NCBI RefSeq assembly: GCF_001625215.2
Contig: NC_030382.2
Span: 22,338,327-22,402,326, forward strand
Length of the DNA stretch: 64,000 bases
Source: Daucus carota subsp. sativus
Taxonomy: Eukaryota; Streptophyta; Magnoliopsida; Apiales; Apiaceae
Reading direction: 5' to 3'
A model generated the notes under the pieces. That model saw nothing but the letters and a program-made list of their open reading frames with translations. It had not been told where the DNA came from and ran no database searches. Positions 44,901 through 55,532 of the stretch are shown here, in pieces (position 1 is the first letter of the stretch; every line of letters begins with the position of its first letter). Both the position numbers and the translations under genes were made by a program.

Positions 44901-46056
44901 TTTGCACAGGGTCTCTCAGCCAGATGTTCTTCCAGAGCAATTTCTTGATTAAATTCTTACTCTTCCTTCTGAGCACAGCTTGATGGAAGAACTTGGTATT
45001 TCCATCCCCCAATCTTAGCCAATTCAACCTCAATTTCTGTCTTAGCATGGAATCTTTGTAGGCATATAATGCTCTCAACCTAGAGCCCACTTCTAGTAGA
45101 TTTTTTCCACTTGATAGATTAAGATCCATCCTATTTTCCTCATTCTCCAATTTATAAATTTCCTCTTTAATCTTCTCTTTTTTCCCCTTCGTGCTACATT
45201 TGACAATGTTTTTAATATCCTTTAGAGTTTGCTGGAGATTAAAACTTTTCCATCCCTCTCTTGCTTTAGACATCTTTTGCACCTCATCTAGAAGCTCATC
45301 TGTTAGAAAACAGTTGAAGATCTTAAAAGGTTTAGCAGCTCTATCCTCTTTGCCAGAATACATCATTAGTGGTTTATGATCAGAATGTTTTCTGCAGAGC
45401 GCTGAAACCTCCCAGATTGCCACTTGAGACCAATCAAAATTTACCAAAATTCTGTCTAGCCTACTCTTCTTCCCTTCAGGGCCATACCATGTAAAATTTG
45501 CATTTGCTGGGCTAATATCCAATAGATTGCAATCTTTAATCAGAGAATCAAAACATTCTGTGTCATTTCTTCTATATGTACATTTCCACACTTCCCTTGT
45601 TGATCTGACACAATTGAAGTCCCCCATAATTACAACAGGCTCCGACTGAATTAAGCCCAGAATTTATTTCAATTCATTCCATAATACTCTCTTAGCCGCT
45701 ATTGAATGCGGGCTATAAACATTAACTACATGAAATCTCCCCCCTAATCCTGTAGTTAAACTAAAGGTGTTCCATACCCAATGCTTAGCTTGAGCCAAAG
45801 CTACACATTTCACATTTGCCAAGTACCAGAATGTTGCTATTCCACCTGAGAGTCCAACTGAAGGCTGTGATACCATTCCATAGTCCACCTGACTTAAAAT
45901 GCAGCTAATTCTAAAAATCTTACAATCCTCACACTTTGTCTCCTGCACACAAATAACATCAACTTTACAAGATCTTACAAGATCCTGCAAATTCCTCCTT
46001 GCTACATTGTTATTTATTCCTCTAATGTTCCAAGTCATCATTCTAACCTTATCCAT
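41942..46056 (-). pseudogene. LINE ORF2: endonuclease, RT, zf-RVT, RNase H (broken)
   Basis: Starts MDKVRMMTWNIRGINN at 46056. The APE-type endonuclease spans about 46056-45300 (VICVQETKCED, VVNVYSPH, MGDFNCVRS, SDHKPLMM). The reverse transcriptase has KAPGPDGLN, VALIPK, FRPISLIN, KLDFEKAFDS, GIRQGDPLSPLLF and an unusual FMDD catalytic box where FADD or YADD is usual. A zinc-finger RT-associated domain (CSFCGIFEETGVHLFQEC) follows. RNase H (KGFADGSHKQ, YVDCKPLV) finishes in another frame with RELNRVADLLAKKGA and a stop at 41942. In-frame stops lie near 45664 and 43232. Frame changes lie near 44810, 44690, 43800 and 42070. Confidence 0.9.
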
Positions 46057-46100
46057 TTAATATAAATCCTTATCTATCTACTCTCCTACTATCCAATACC

Positions 46101-47983
46101 TTACAACTCACCACTTTCCAACCTTCTAGCAATTTCCTTAACTACCTCTTCCCTGTCCCCCTTGATCACTAGTCCCATATTTTCTGCACTACTAATGATC
46201 TCCAGGGCTTCTTTTACCGATCTTCCAACCAATCCTGCAGGAACCAGTTGCAGATAACTGTCCTGAATTTGTTTAGCCCTTCTATTTTTTGTGCCCACAT
46301 TCCCTACCCCTCCCTTTATTCTCTTACCTTTGAACTTGATCCCTATCTCAAAAGGGTTCCGCAAAACATTACTCACCTTTCTTGGCCTGCCTCTAGTACT
46401 TTTCACTCTAAGCTTTTTGCTAACATCTTTACACAAATCAGTTTGAACACTTAACATTTCCTCTTGTGCACATATCACTGACCTTGAAAGTGATCCTTCC
46501 TGATGGTTGGCTTCAGTACTGAGATCTGAGCTCGCCTGATTGTTTCTAATACTCGTTTTGATCTGAGTATTAGGTATAGAATGTAAAGAGGTATTGCCAC
46601 TCTTTGCATCAGAACACAGAGTCTTTTCATCAGAACATGAAGTCTTTGGCGTAGTCCTGTTGTCTGGTTGCAAGATAGTATCCTGAACTTGTTCATCCCT
46701 TAAACTTGCACGCACCTTGGCAGATGGAACTCCATTATCACTACATTCCGAAACTTCTCGTACATTTCCATTATTATGATCAGATGAAAGTTCCATTGGA
46801 AGTATTTTCCCTGCTAGATAATTTTTATCCTGAACTTTTTTCAAGATTATCCTTTTATTCTCTCCTTTGTATAGTATCTTCATTTCATCTAAGATTGGGT
46901 GCAATTCAGAGGAATCTAGGCATATTAGAGGATTGAAGAAATCACTTAACCCATCACTCTGATAGGTCCAACTAATCCACTCCCCAAACATGCTAGTAAG
47001 AGCTCTGAGATTTTCTTCCTTCCATGCTGGCATTGGTAGACCAATGCACTCTAACCACACTATTTTAGAAATGACATGATCAGAGCTCTGATAGTCCCTA
47101 ATCTTACAGAACCAAACAGATAGATCGGTGTCTCCCAATGCATTCCAGTTATCCTCCTTATCCTTTCCAATTAGGAACTTTCTATCCGACAAAGAGGTAA
47201 CTCTATATTGCCCCAAACCTATGTCATTTAATTTGCCCTGAAGCTCCCTCGCATTTTCCTCGAACCACGAATAACTGATTTTACAATCCAACAGCGCTAG
47301 CTCTACCTCTTCATCAACTTCAATCTCTGTAAACTCAAATAGCTTTTTGGCGAAATCCTCTTCCTTAGCCTCTTTACCTAATCCCCCCGAGTTGGTTTTT
47401 GTATGATGAGCCTTGTTTTTCACACTATTTTGAGTTTTCAATCCGGCATCTCCTTGATCCGCTCTCCAGTTACCTGTTTTTCCATTAATAGTCATATGAA
47501 TCTTACCCCCCCAATTTTTTATCCATTTTGGCATTACATATAATAGCACTCAGGTATGCTATGTAGAAATATAGTGGTAACCTCTTTCATCATCTTGTTG
47601 GAATTGGGCGCGTCGTTCTTCTTCCTCTTATAGGTGACTGTTTGCCATGGCTCTTCAACCTTGTCCTTGAATTTTGCCTCCTCAAACCCATTATCCTGCC
47701 TCTCATGTTCCTCCACTAAAACCCCTCTATACGATCTTTTGCCCTCTCCATTCTTCTCCAAAATGCTTCTTTTGTGTATTTGGTCCAACGCCTCTTGGAT
47801 CGCCCCCTTCTCACCTACATTAAGCTTTCCCAGGACACTCCTATCCACCCAGTATTTGTGCCCCCATATGAACCTCTTCACAAGCCAGTCCTCATCTCCC
47901 TTCTTCTTGAAGTTCTTGTCTCTGAAGAAACGATGAGCCGTTGATTTTTTTCAAATTTTGAAAATCGCCTCTGGAGTCGCCAT
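46101..47983 (-). pseudogene. LINE ORF1: gag-like nucleic-acid-binding protein (broken)
   Basis: The ATG at 47983 (MATPEAIFK) is followed by a frame change near 47955. The N-terminal part then runs to about 47540 (TVTYKRKKND, then TTIFLHSIPE, an RRM-like strand). A second frame change leads into the long C-terminal frame 47549-46101, with DUF4283-like sequence (WFCKIRDYQSSDH, VWLECIGLPMPAWKEENLRA, FGEWISW) and a basic GKRIKGG/RRAKQ region. Plant L1 ORF1 proteins package the RNA. Reading by domain similarity only. Confidence 0.8.
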
Positions 47984-48033
47984 TCTAATCGCCCATATTC
48001 GCTCTTTGGATGACCCTTGTGGTCATTTAATTT

Positions 48034-48400
48034 AAATATAACAACTGTATTTATGTATTAAATATATCATACATTTATTTAATTCAAATTATTTTGATAA
48101 TTGATCTTTAATTAGATAAGTGATGTATATTTTATATGCCGAAATTAATATATTTAAAAAATATTTGTAAAAAATATATAATATTATAAATATATTGAAT
48201 GCTTACTTTTATCTGTAAATTCATCGATCTTCATTTCAAGTAACAGTAGAGGTTCTGGATAATGGGTAACCCACCTTCAATCTCAAATGATATGATGCAT
48301 GTCACTACACGTCACTATGCATTTTTAATTTAGAAAACGTATTACTGGCCCCGATTACATTAATTTTTGTTTGTTTGTCGAATAGATATATATATAAGTT
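48034..48400. other. Flank between LINE and family copy D
   Basis: AT-rich spacer continuous with the sequence left of the LINE (before 40947). No gene is supported. Confidence 0.45.
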
Positions 48401-49380
48401 TAAGTTCAGTGGAGAGCACATGATTTTGAAGTATTGAATTCGTCGGTCTGGGCCATTAATTTTGTTATAATCTAACTACCGTTATTTTTTTTAACACAAC
48501 TGTTCTGATTGAATAATCACTATACTTATTTTCTACCATATAAATAGATGGCGATTATTATGTTCTTCACAATTCAATTAACATGCTTATCTATAAATTA
48601 TTTCTGTGTCTTGCAAGTCGTAGTTGTCTTCACTATATGTTCGAGTTGTTTCGACTATATCTGAAAGGGGTTATATCCTGTTTGTTTTGCTTGTTCTCCA
48701 ATGGTGGAAATCATCTTTGTTGGTTATTCAAGAACTTATATTTGTTGTCTTGCTGGTAGTACTACAACTGTCCTTTCTTTTTTGTTTTGATTTGATTTAG
48801 GAGGAGAAACTGTGAGGCATTAATATTGAATTGTAACAGTTTTTAGAGGGGAGGAAGAAGCACCGGGTAATTGTAATTGAGTTGCAATGCAATATATTCT
48901 CTTGGAAACTGTATACAATGGTAAATTATAGTTTTAAATTAAAAATATTATCCACGTGTCCCTCATCTCAGTGTTCCTCTTATTTTACTCCGTGGGTGAT
49001 GGAATGGGTCTTCAAAGACCCCAAAATTTCTGACTGCAAGGAGCCCAACTATATAAAAGTGTGTGTCTGTCATTATTTATTCTTCATTACATTTAAATTC
49101 AACTGAAATCTTGCCTTTATCTGCATTTGTTTTATTGTAAGACAATAATTATATAACTTACTTCATAATAGATTAATTACCCTGATACAAAAACTCATAA
49201 ATCATATACTTTCACTCCGTTGATTGTAACAATCTACTTGCTATTATCTTTTGGTTATGGACAACATCTAAATGACATGCCCATCCATCAGGTGGCCCAA
49301 CGGTTACATTGATGAAATGTTATCTGTAATCAATGTGTCAGCCATTCCCATCCTCTTTTTGCTAGACGCGACAGTAACGC

Positions 49381-50926
49381 TCATTTCCCCCCATTTGAAG
49401 TCCTCCTCCTGTTCCCGGGCAATAGAGGCTGAGGAAAAGATCCTGTATAGAACCATACAAATGTTTTTTGTTGAAACAATTATCTTCAACAATGTAAAAG
49501 CACAGACTTGTACAGAGGTATGTCCACAAGGATGAGATGACTTACCAGTAGCTTTTGCATGCTTCTTCGAAACTAAAATCTACTCACAGAGAGAGGACAA
49601 GACCTCTTTGCTTTCCGGTTCCCCTGAGGCCTAACGAACTCTTGTACCGTAGATGTTAAGGAAATTTGAAATACAAATTATTCGAACAGAGAATGACTCA
49701 GCAAGGAGTATGAGAAGTCTGACCATTACCAGTGCTCATCTTAGAAGATGCCTTTTCAATGACCCTCGTCACATCTTCTAGTGAACGGACCTTTTTAACT
49801 TTTCTTTGGTCATCTTCGTCAAACAGGTCGTTGACCTCGCTTGGAGATTTATCATCAACCAAGTCATTGACCTCACTTTCTATCACCCCCTCCTACAATA
49901 GTGTAAGTTACTAAGACACATGTAAATTCTAATTAGATGCATGTCGGATTTTGACTACAATTATGAGGAAACAATATCAAGGAAGAAAATGCCAGTGCAT
50001 AATGCTTAGATGTAGGAAATAAAATTACTTCTACCTGCAGTTATTCTCTCAAATGAAGAATCTTTTTCTACATTTGGTCGGGGACAGGTTTCCTGCAGTG
50101 TAGGCTGATCAGATACTGTTTCTGCCACAGTAGCCAATAGTTCCAGCGGAGAAGTATATAAGAATTCTCTTTCACCATCATTTCCAACCATGTTTATGGC
50201 CTCGGAGGATCTACAAGAGTCTTAGAGTTCTCTCCCTATAAATAATATAAATCAGATACGTCCTTGTAAGTTAGTACATTGGTTAAGCTTGTATCAAAGT
50301 TTCTTGGAAATGCTCTCAACAAGAGATTTACTAGCATTTTTTTTCAAAATTAAAGAACCCATCCCAAGTATCGTGTTAAATAATAACAGTAATATGAGAA
50401 GACTTTGAGGTAGAGTTCTTGAATACAAATATTATCCGGATACCATCAAAGGGAATGCTTAAGGGTAAAGATCGAGTTGACAGGTATTCAAATAGAAGTC
50501 GGTCCATAACCTTGGAGGAAGATGATGTTGAACCACCCATCTTAATTTTGGCCAACAAACTACTAGGAAGCATGTAATATATAAGATTCAACAAAAAAAG
50601 CACAAAATTATTATGTTTTGTGACTTTTGTCATATCTATCTCACATACCTCTGAATTAATTGGAGCATAATCTTCATTGTTTACCAAGTTTTTTATGGTA
50701 TCAACACACTTGCAGAAAAAAAAATCATGGTAAGATATATAATTTTCTAATATTTCTAAATAACATCTATAATTGAATAAAAAGTAGGGTATATTTTGTA
50801 AAAAAAAAAGTACCGTGGATCAAAATTTCATTACAATTCATTTATTAATCCCTTCACTGACAAAAATAAGAATTATAATCAACTATGTTCATACCTGCTC
50901 GACAACCAAACAATACGAACATATCC
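49381..50926 (-). pseudogene. Unknown gene family, copy D, cut by a copia insertion
   Basis: Together with its 3' flank (48400 onward) it is collinear with copy B (33073-36180). Exon 1 is cut at 50926 by the copia LTR. Exon 2 keeps its GTATGTG donor. The exon encoding TSPLELLATVAETVSDQ carries a TAA in place of the CAA glutamine codon of copy B (near 50223). The next exon lacks a TCTCCAAG stretch, shifting its frame near 49880. So there are at least three independent lesions. It lacks the extra 650 bp of copy B and retains 44 bp that copy B lost near 49287. Confidence 0.65.
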
Positions 50927-51193
50927 TGTTGGGGAATTAAAGAAAAGATGAGCTAACGTAGATAAGCACAATGCTGGTGTTTATTATCTGCGATAAAAGA
51001 CTACATCTGGAGAGCCATTATATAGGCTTTAACATGAAAAACAACTCCTAAAAATAAGCTAACTGAATACTATTATGGAGAACATGGTCACGTACCTTAT
51101 CCACTACTCTAACAAAGTCTACTGAACCTAAGAAATAGGAACTGACATAAACAAATTGACTAAGTAAATAATAACTAGAAGCATTATTTAACA
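50927..51193 (-). repeat. Copia 3' LTR, 267 bp
   Basis: In plus orientation it starts TGTTGGGGAATTAAAG and ends TTTAACA, so the ends form the short inverted repeat TGTT/AACA. The plus-strand CTCCCCTT following it is the complement of the polypurine tract. Confidence 0.88.
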
Positions 51194-51228
51194 CTCCCCT
51201 TTGCTTCTAACTTGCATACTCCAAGTTT

Positions 51229-53519
51229 CTATCTGAAATATGAATGATTTACCTCCAACAGAGCCTTCGTAAAAATATTAGCAACTTGCTCATTTGTGGG
51301 ACAGAAATTCAGCTCTACAACTTCAGCTTCCACCAGCTCCCGGATGTAATGAAAACGGATATCAATATGCTTGGTACGACTATGATAGGCAGGGTTCCTT
51401 GTCATTGCAATTGTTCCTTTGTTATCACACATCAATGTTGTTGCTCCCACCTGTTCCTGTTCCATGTCACCTAACAACCTTCTTAGCCACACAGCTTGAC
51501 AACCTGCAGATGCAACTGCAACATACTCCGCTTCAGATGACTATAATGCAACTACATCTTGTTTCTTTGACCTCCATGAAATTGCTGCTGATCCTAAACT
51601 GAATACATAGCCTGAGGTGCTCTTTCTATCATCTATGCTCCCTGCCCAGTCGCTGTCACTGAATCCAATTAAGCTATAATCTGCCTCCCTTGAATACCAA
51701 AGTCCATATTCAGTAGTTCCAGCAATGTAACGCAACACTCTTTTTGCCGCTCCCAAATGTTGAACACTAGGACAATGCATGTATCGTGACAAAACACTTA
51801 CAGCATACATTATGTCAGGACGAGTATGGGTTAAATAATTTAACCCGCCAATGAGACCTCGATAATAACTTGGATCTGCAAATTCTGTGCCATCTTCTAG
51901 ACACAACTTTTCGTTTGTATTCATTGGTGTCGCTGAAACTTTACAATCTTGCATTCCAAAACGAAACAGAAGATCTTTTGCATATCTTTCCTGTGACACA
52001 AATACTCCATCATCTCTTTGTTTCACCTCCAGCCCAAGAAAATATTTCAAACCTCCCAAATCAGACATCTCAAACTCTTGCTCCATGGATGACTTAAACT
52101 CAGCAATTAAAGTCTCCGAGGACCCAAAATAGACTATATCATCTACATAAATGCAGACAACAATAAATTCACCACTTTCGTACATCTTCACATATAATGT
52201 CGGCTCGTTTGCGCTTCTCACAAATCCATATTTCATAAAATAAGAGTCAATCCTTTTGTACCTAGCCTGTGGTGCTTGTTTAAGCCCATAAAGAGCTTTC
52301 TTAATCTTGTAGACTTTGTGCTCTTGCCCATGCACAACAAATCCCTCAGGTTGAGTTACATATACCTCCTCCTCTAACTCTCCGTTTAAAAATACTGATT
52401 TGACATCAAATTGATAAAGTTGTAAACCAAATTTAGCAGCAAAAGACAAGAGGGTTCTTACAGTTTCAAAACCAGCAACCGGTGAAAACGTCTCGTCAAA
52501 GTCAATGCCTTGATGTTAAGCATAGCCTTTCACCACATGCCGTGCTTTGTACTTCTGGATTGTGCCATCTGCATGTTTCTTTATTTTATACACCCATTTG
52601 AGGCCAATAGGTTTTTTTCCTTCTGGCAAATCGACCAATTCCCACGTTTCATTGTGTTCGATCTGCTTTATTTCTTCTTTCATTGCACCTTCCCAGTCTT
52701 TGTTGTTGACGGCTTCTTCGAAACAGGTAGGCTCTGTCACATTTAAAGCGAAGCTGCATGTGTCATATACTTCTGCTAACGGCCGAAATTTCTTTGGAGT
52801 CTGATCATACTTTGAAGGTGTCATCACACTGCCAGAGCCGTTCCCACTTAATAAAGGAGAAACCCGCTCAACTAGCTCACACACATCAGGATACTCTGCC
52901 ACAATTTATGTACTTGTTGGACAATTTTTCTCCCACACCCATTTCTCAGCTTCATTAAATTTCACATCTCTACTAACAAGAAATTGCCCACTAACAGGAT
53001 TGTACAATTTATATGCCTTTGACGGAACACTATAGCCCACAAAAATGCACTTGTGTGATTTTGCATCAAGTTTTGTGCGAATATTAACCATAGCATATGC
53101 AACACACCCAAAAACTTTTAAATGGCTTACTTGCGGTTTTTTATTTGTCCAAGCATGGTATGGAGTTTTGTTCTGCACAACCTTTGTTGGAGAGATGTTC
53201 AGAAGATATACGGCGGTTGCTACTGCTTCACCCCAGAACTGATCAGGAAGTTCTTTTGCCTTTAACATACTCCTAGCCATTTCAACAACGGTTCTATTTT
53301 TCAGCTCTGCAACACCATTTTGTTGCGGGGTGTATGGAGCTGTAAGTTCCCTGCAAATGCCATTTTCTTCACAAAAAAAAGTAAATTCATTAGATAAAAA
53401 TCCTCCACCACGGTCAGTGCGAAGCTTCTTGATGCTTGCCACTTTGTTTTTCCACCAGTGCCTTGAATACTCTGAAATTATCAAATGTTTCAGATTTATC
53501 TTTCAAAAAATAAACCCAG
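51229..53519 (-). pseudogene. Copia polyprotein: integrase end, RT and RNase H (broken)
   Basis: Going leftwards: integrase core with LRTDRGGGFLSNEF and TPYTPQQNGVAELKNR-type sequence, the GYSVPSKAYK region, then RT with NKDWEGAMKEEI, IGLKWVYKIKKHADG, YQFDVKSVFLNGELEEEVY, KALYGLKQAPQARY and the YVDD box. RNase H follows with GFSDSDWAGS, a stop where SSSEAEY should begin, and MCDNKGTIAM to the end near 51229. Stops near 52906, 52516 and 51541 are all in one frame, and one frame change lies near 53440. It is old enough to be dead, though with few indels. Confidence 0.92.
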
Positions 53520-54217
53520 TGATAACTCCAGATCCCGTTCCGGTAGCTCCTCCACCGTGCACTGGTGTCTTGCGGTGTAGCTGCTGGTGGGTGTCTGCAA
53601 AACAACACTGGAGGGGGGTTTGAGCCCCGCGGCGCCTCCGGCGTGAGAATGAGTGCAGGTATCGGAATAAATGAACGGGAAATAAGCTATCTATGTGTGG
53701 TGGGTGAAGGTGGTGTATGGTGGCTGTTGTGGTGGCTGTATGGTGGCTGTATGTGTTTGTATTAAAACTGAGTGCTTTAAGTGTGTGCAAAGAGTGAGTG
53801 TAGAGAGTGAAGTTACCCTTAAACTCTTGATCCTTGGTCTATTTATAGGCCAAGGATTAGGGTTCAAGGGTGCGTACCTGGATCCTGATCTTACACGTGT
53901 AGGGGTTTGATCCCCTACACGTGTCCAGGTGTCAGCGTAGGAGTAGTATTTTGGAATGTTCCCTGGCTTGTCTCTATCGCCAGTAGTTGACCGTTATGTT
54001 TTGTCTTCATTGCGTCAGTCTGTGACTTGTGCAGTAAGTGTCGGCTGGTACATGTATACCCGGGCGGGCAGCAAGCTTCGCTATACCCGGGTAAGATATC
54101 CTGCCCGGGTCGTTTATCCTGACAGGCCTGGGGGTAGTCTGGTAGGATTGGTGGCTAACCGGGGTAGATGCTCTTTTTCAGGACCCGGGTTCACCATGAC
54201 CGGGCCATATCCTATCA
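53520..54217 (-). repeat. Tat-lineage 3' LTR, 698 bp
   Basis: In plus orientation it begins TGATAACTCCAG and ends CCTATCA, giving the terminal inverted repeat TGATA/TATCA. The plus-strand bases after it, TTTGCCCCCCACTCCC, are the complement of a polypurine tract. Several CCCGGGT motifs lie inside it. Confidence 0.8.
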
Positions 54218-54658
54218 TTTGCCCCCCACTCCCTTATATAGATTTTCTATGTGAGGGAGTAAGGTTGAGTTTTTGCTCTTGCTTCTCCGGTTGAGTGGAT
54301 CCGGGTAGCGGTTTTGCATCTGCCCCCTGCCCGGGTGGGTTGGCTTAAAGCCTTGGTGTTGGCTTCTCTTTTGGGTTGGACCCTGGTAGGGGGTGCAATT
54401 CTTCGTTTGCAGGAGGTTCGGTTGAGGTATCCGGGCATTCAGTCGACGGATCCGGGTGGGTTTGTGTTGTGTCCGGGGTTAGTTCCCGGGTTAGATGGTA
54501 TGTTGATCGTTTGGGGGTCTTTTGGTATTCCAAGGGTGTGTGTAACTGCGTATTTTGAAAGTTGAACCGTCGCACGTCTTTTGAGGGGGTGAATTATTAC
54601 AGCTGTAATAATTATTTTTGCCCAATAGGGTGTGACCACGTGGCATGTGATGTGACTG

Positions 54659-54673
54659 TGTATATATATATAT
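54659..54673 (+). promoter_or_regulatory. TATA box of the antisense gene
   Basis: TGTATATATATATATC is followed by a CT-rich leader (CCCCCTCTCTTCCTCTCCCC) from about 54680, a common plant core-promoter layout. A leader exon then runs to the GTAAGT donor at 54816, and the matching acceptor TTATTTAG ends at 55528, four bases before the ATG of the antisense gene. Confidence 0.65.
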
Positions 54674-54815
54674 CGAACCCCCTCTCTTCCTCTCCCCTTA
54701 TTTTCACTTTCGTTTTCGCTGTTTCTCTGAAAAACCGCTTCTGTCGTGCTTTGCTTTTCTCCGGATTTCAAGTGTCTTCGCTCCCTTTATCTCTCCCGTT
54801 TCGTCGTTCGTTCTA

Positions 54816-55528
54816 GTAAGTCTCTCTACTTTTTCTTCGTCTCGCTCTTTTTCCGCGCATCGTATCATTGTTTTCTTGCATGAGATTTTGTTTTTTCGAA
54901 ATGTTTGCTTTTGGTTGCTGTCATACCTTGATTTTCCATGCTTATGGTTGTGTGCTTGCAAGTTCCGTTTTGTAGTTTGCTGTTTTTGATATGGGTTGTT
55001 TTGATTTTGGGGTTTTTGTGAGCTTGGGTTTGTTTTTTGAGTTTTTGGTTTCTGGGTTTTGGTGGCGTGTTCTTGGCTGCATATATGTATATATGTGTGT
55101 ACGTCTCTGTTTTGATCCTTGATTTGATTTAAAAATGGCTAGAGAAGTGTTTCTGTCTTGTTTCTGTCTTTTCGGTTCTTGGGGTTTTTGAGCTGAACCC
55201 GGGTAGGATTATGGTACCCGGGTCTTGGTAGGGGTGTTTGGTGGTTTGTTCAGTTGCCGTTGGGATCTTTATGCCGGCGAGGTAGATATACGGGATCCGG
55301 GTAGGATTCTGCTATGTATTACTTTTGCGGCGTAAGTTTGAAGGATAGGACCCGGGTGTATTGCTCTAGATTGGCGGGACCCGGGTAGCTTTGCTCGTGC
55401 TTAGACGTTTCTTTTCTTCTTGATGTGCTTCACATAGAGTTAGGACGGGATCCGGACCTAACTAAAAACTTGTAACAAATTCTGTGAATCCTTCCTTTAA
55501 AATTGACCCGGATTGCTTTCTTATTTAG
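54816..55528 (+). other. Leader intron of the antisense gene
   Basis: GTAAGT donor at 54816 after CGTTCTA, and a T-rich TTCTTATTTAG acceptor at 55528. The intervening sequence is T/G-rich with several CCCGGGT motifs and no sustained frame. Predicted from splice signals only. Confidence 0.55.
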
Positions 55529-55532
55529 GTCC

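Larger units (their letters stand above)
40961..48019 (-). mobile_element. Full-length L1-type LINE with RNase H, 7,059 bp
   Basis: The minus-strand element is bounded by a 14-bp target duplication TGGTCATTTAATTT (40947-40960 and 48020-48033) and ends in a poly(A) run at 40961-40968. It has ORF1, then ORF2 with endonuclease, reverse transcriptase, zf-RVT and RNase H. An additional RNase H-like open frame lies before the tail. Several stops and frameshifts make it inactive, although the intact duplication shows that the insertion itself is complete. It sits between copies C and D of the local gene family. Confidence 0.95.
50927..53519 (-). mobile_element. Ty1/copia retrotransposon, 3' part
   Basis: Minus-strand element inserted in exon 1 of family copy D. 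The 3' LTR is followed (rightwards) by the purine tract AAGGGGAG on the minus strand, then RNase H, RT and integrase. The remainder (gag, protease, 5' LTR) is separated by a Ty3/gypsy insertion at 53520 and is not in the window. The last five bases before the LTR are TATCC, which should be the target duplication at the far end. Confidence 0.93.
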
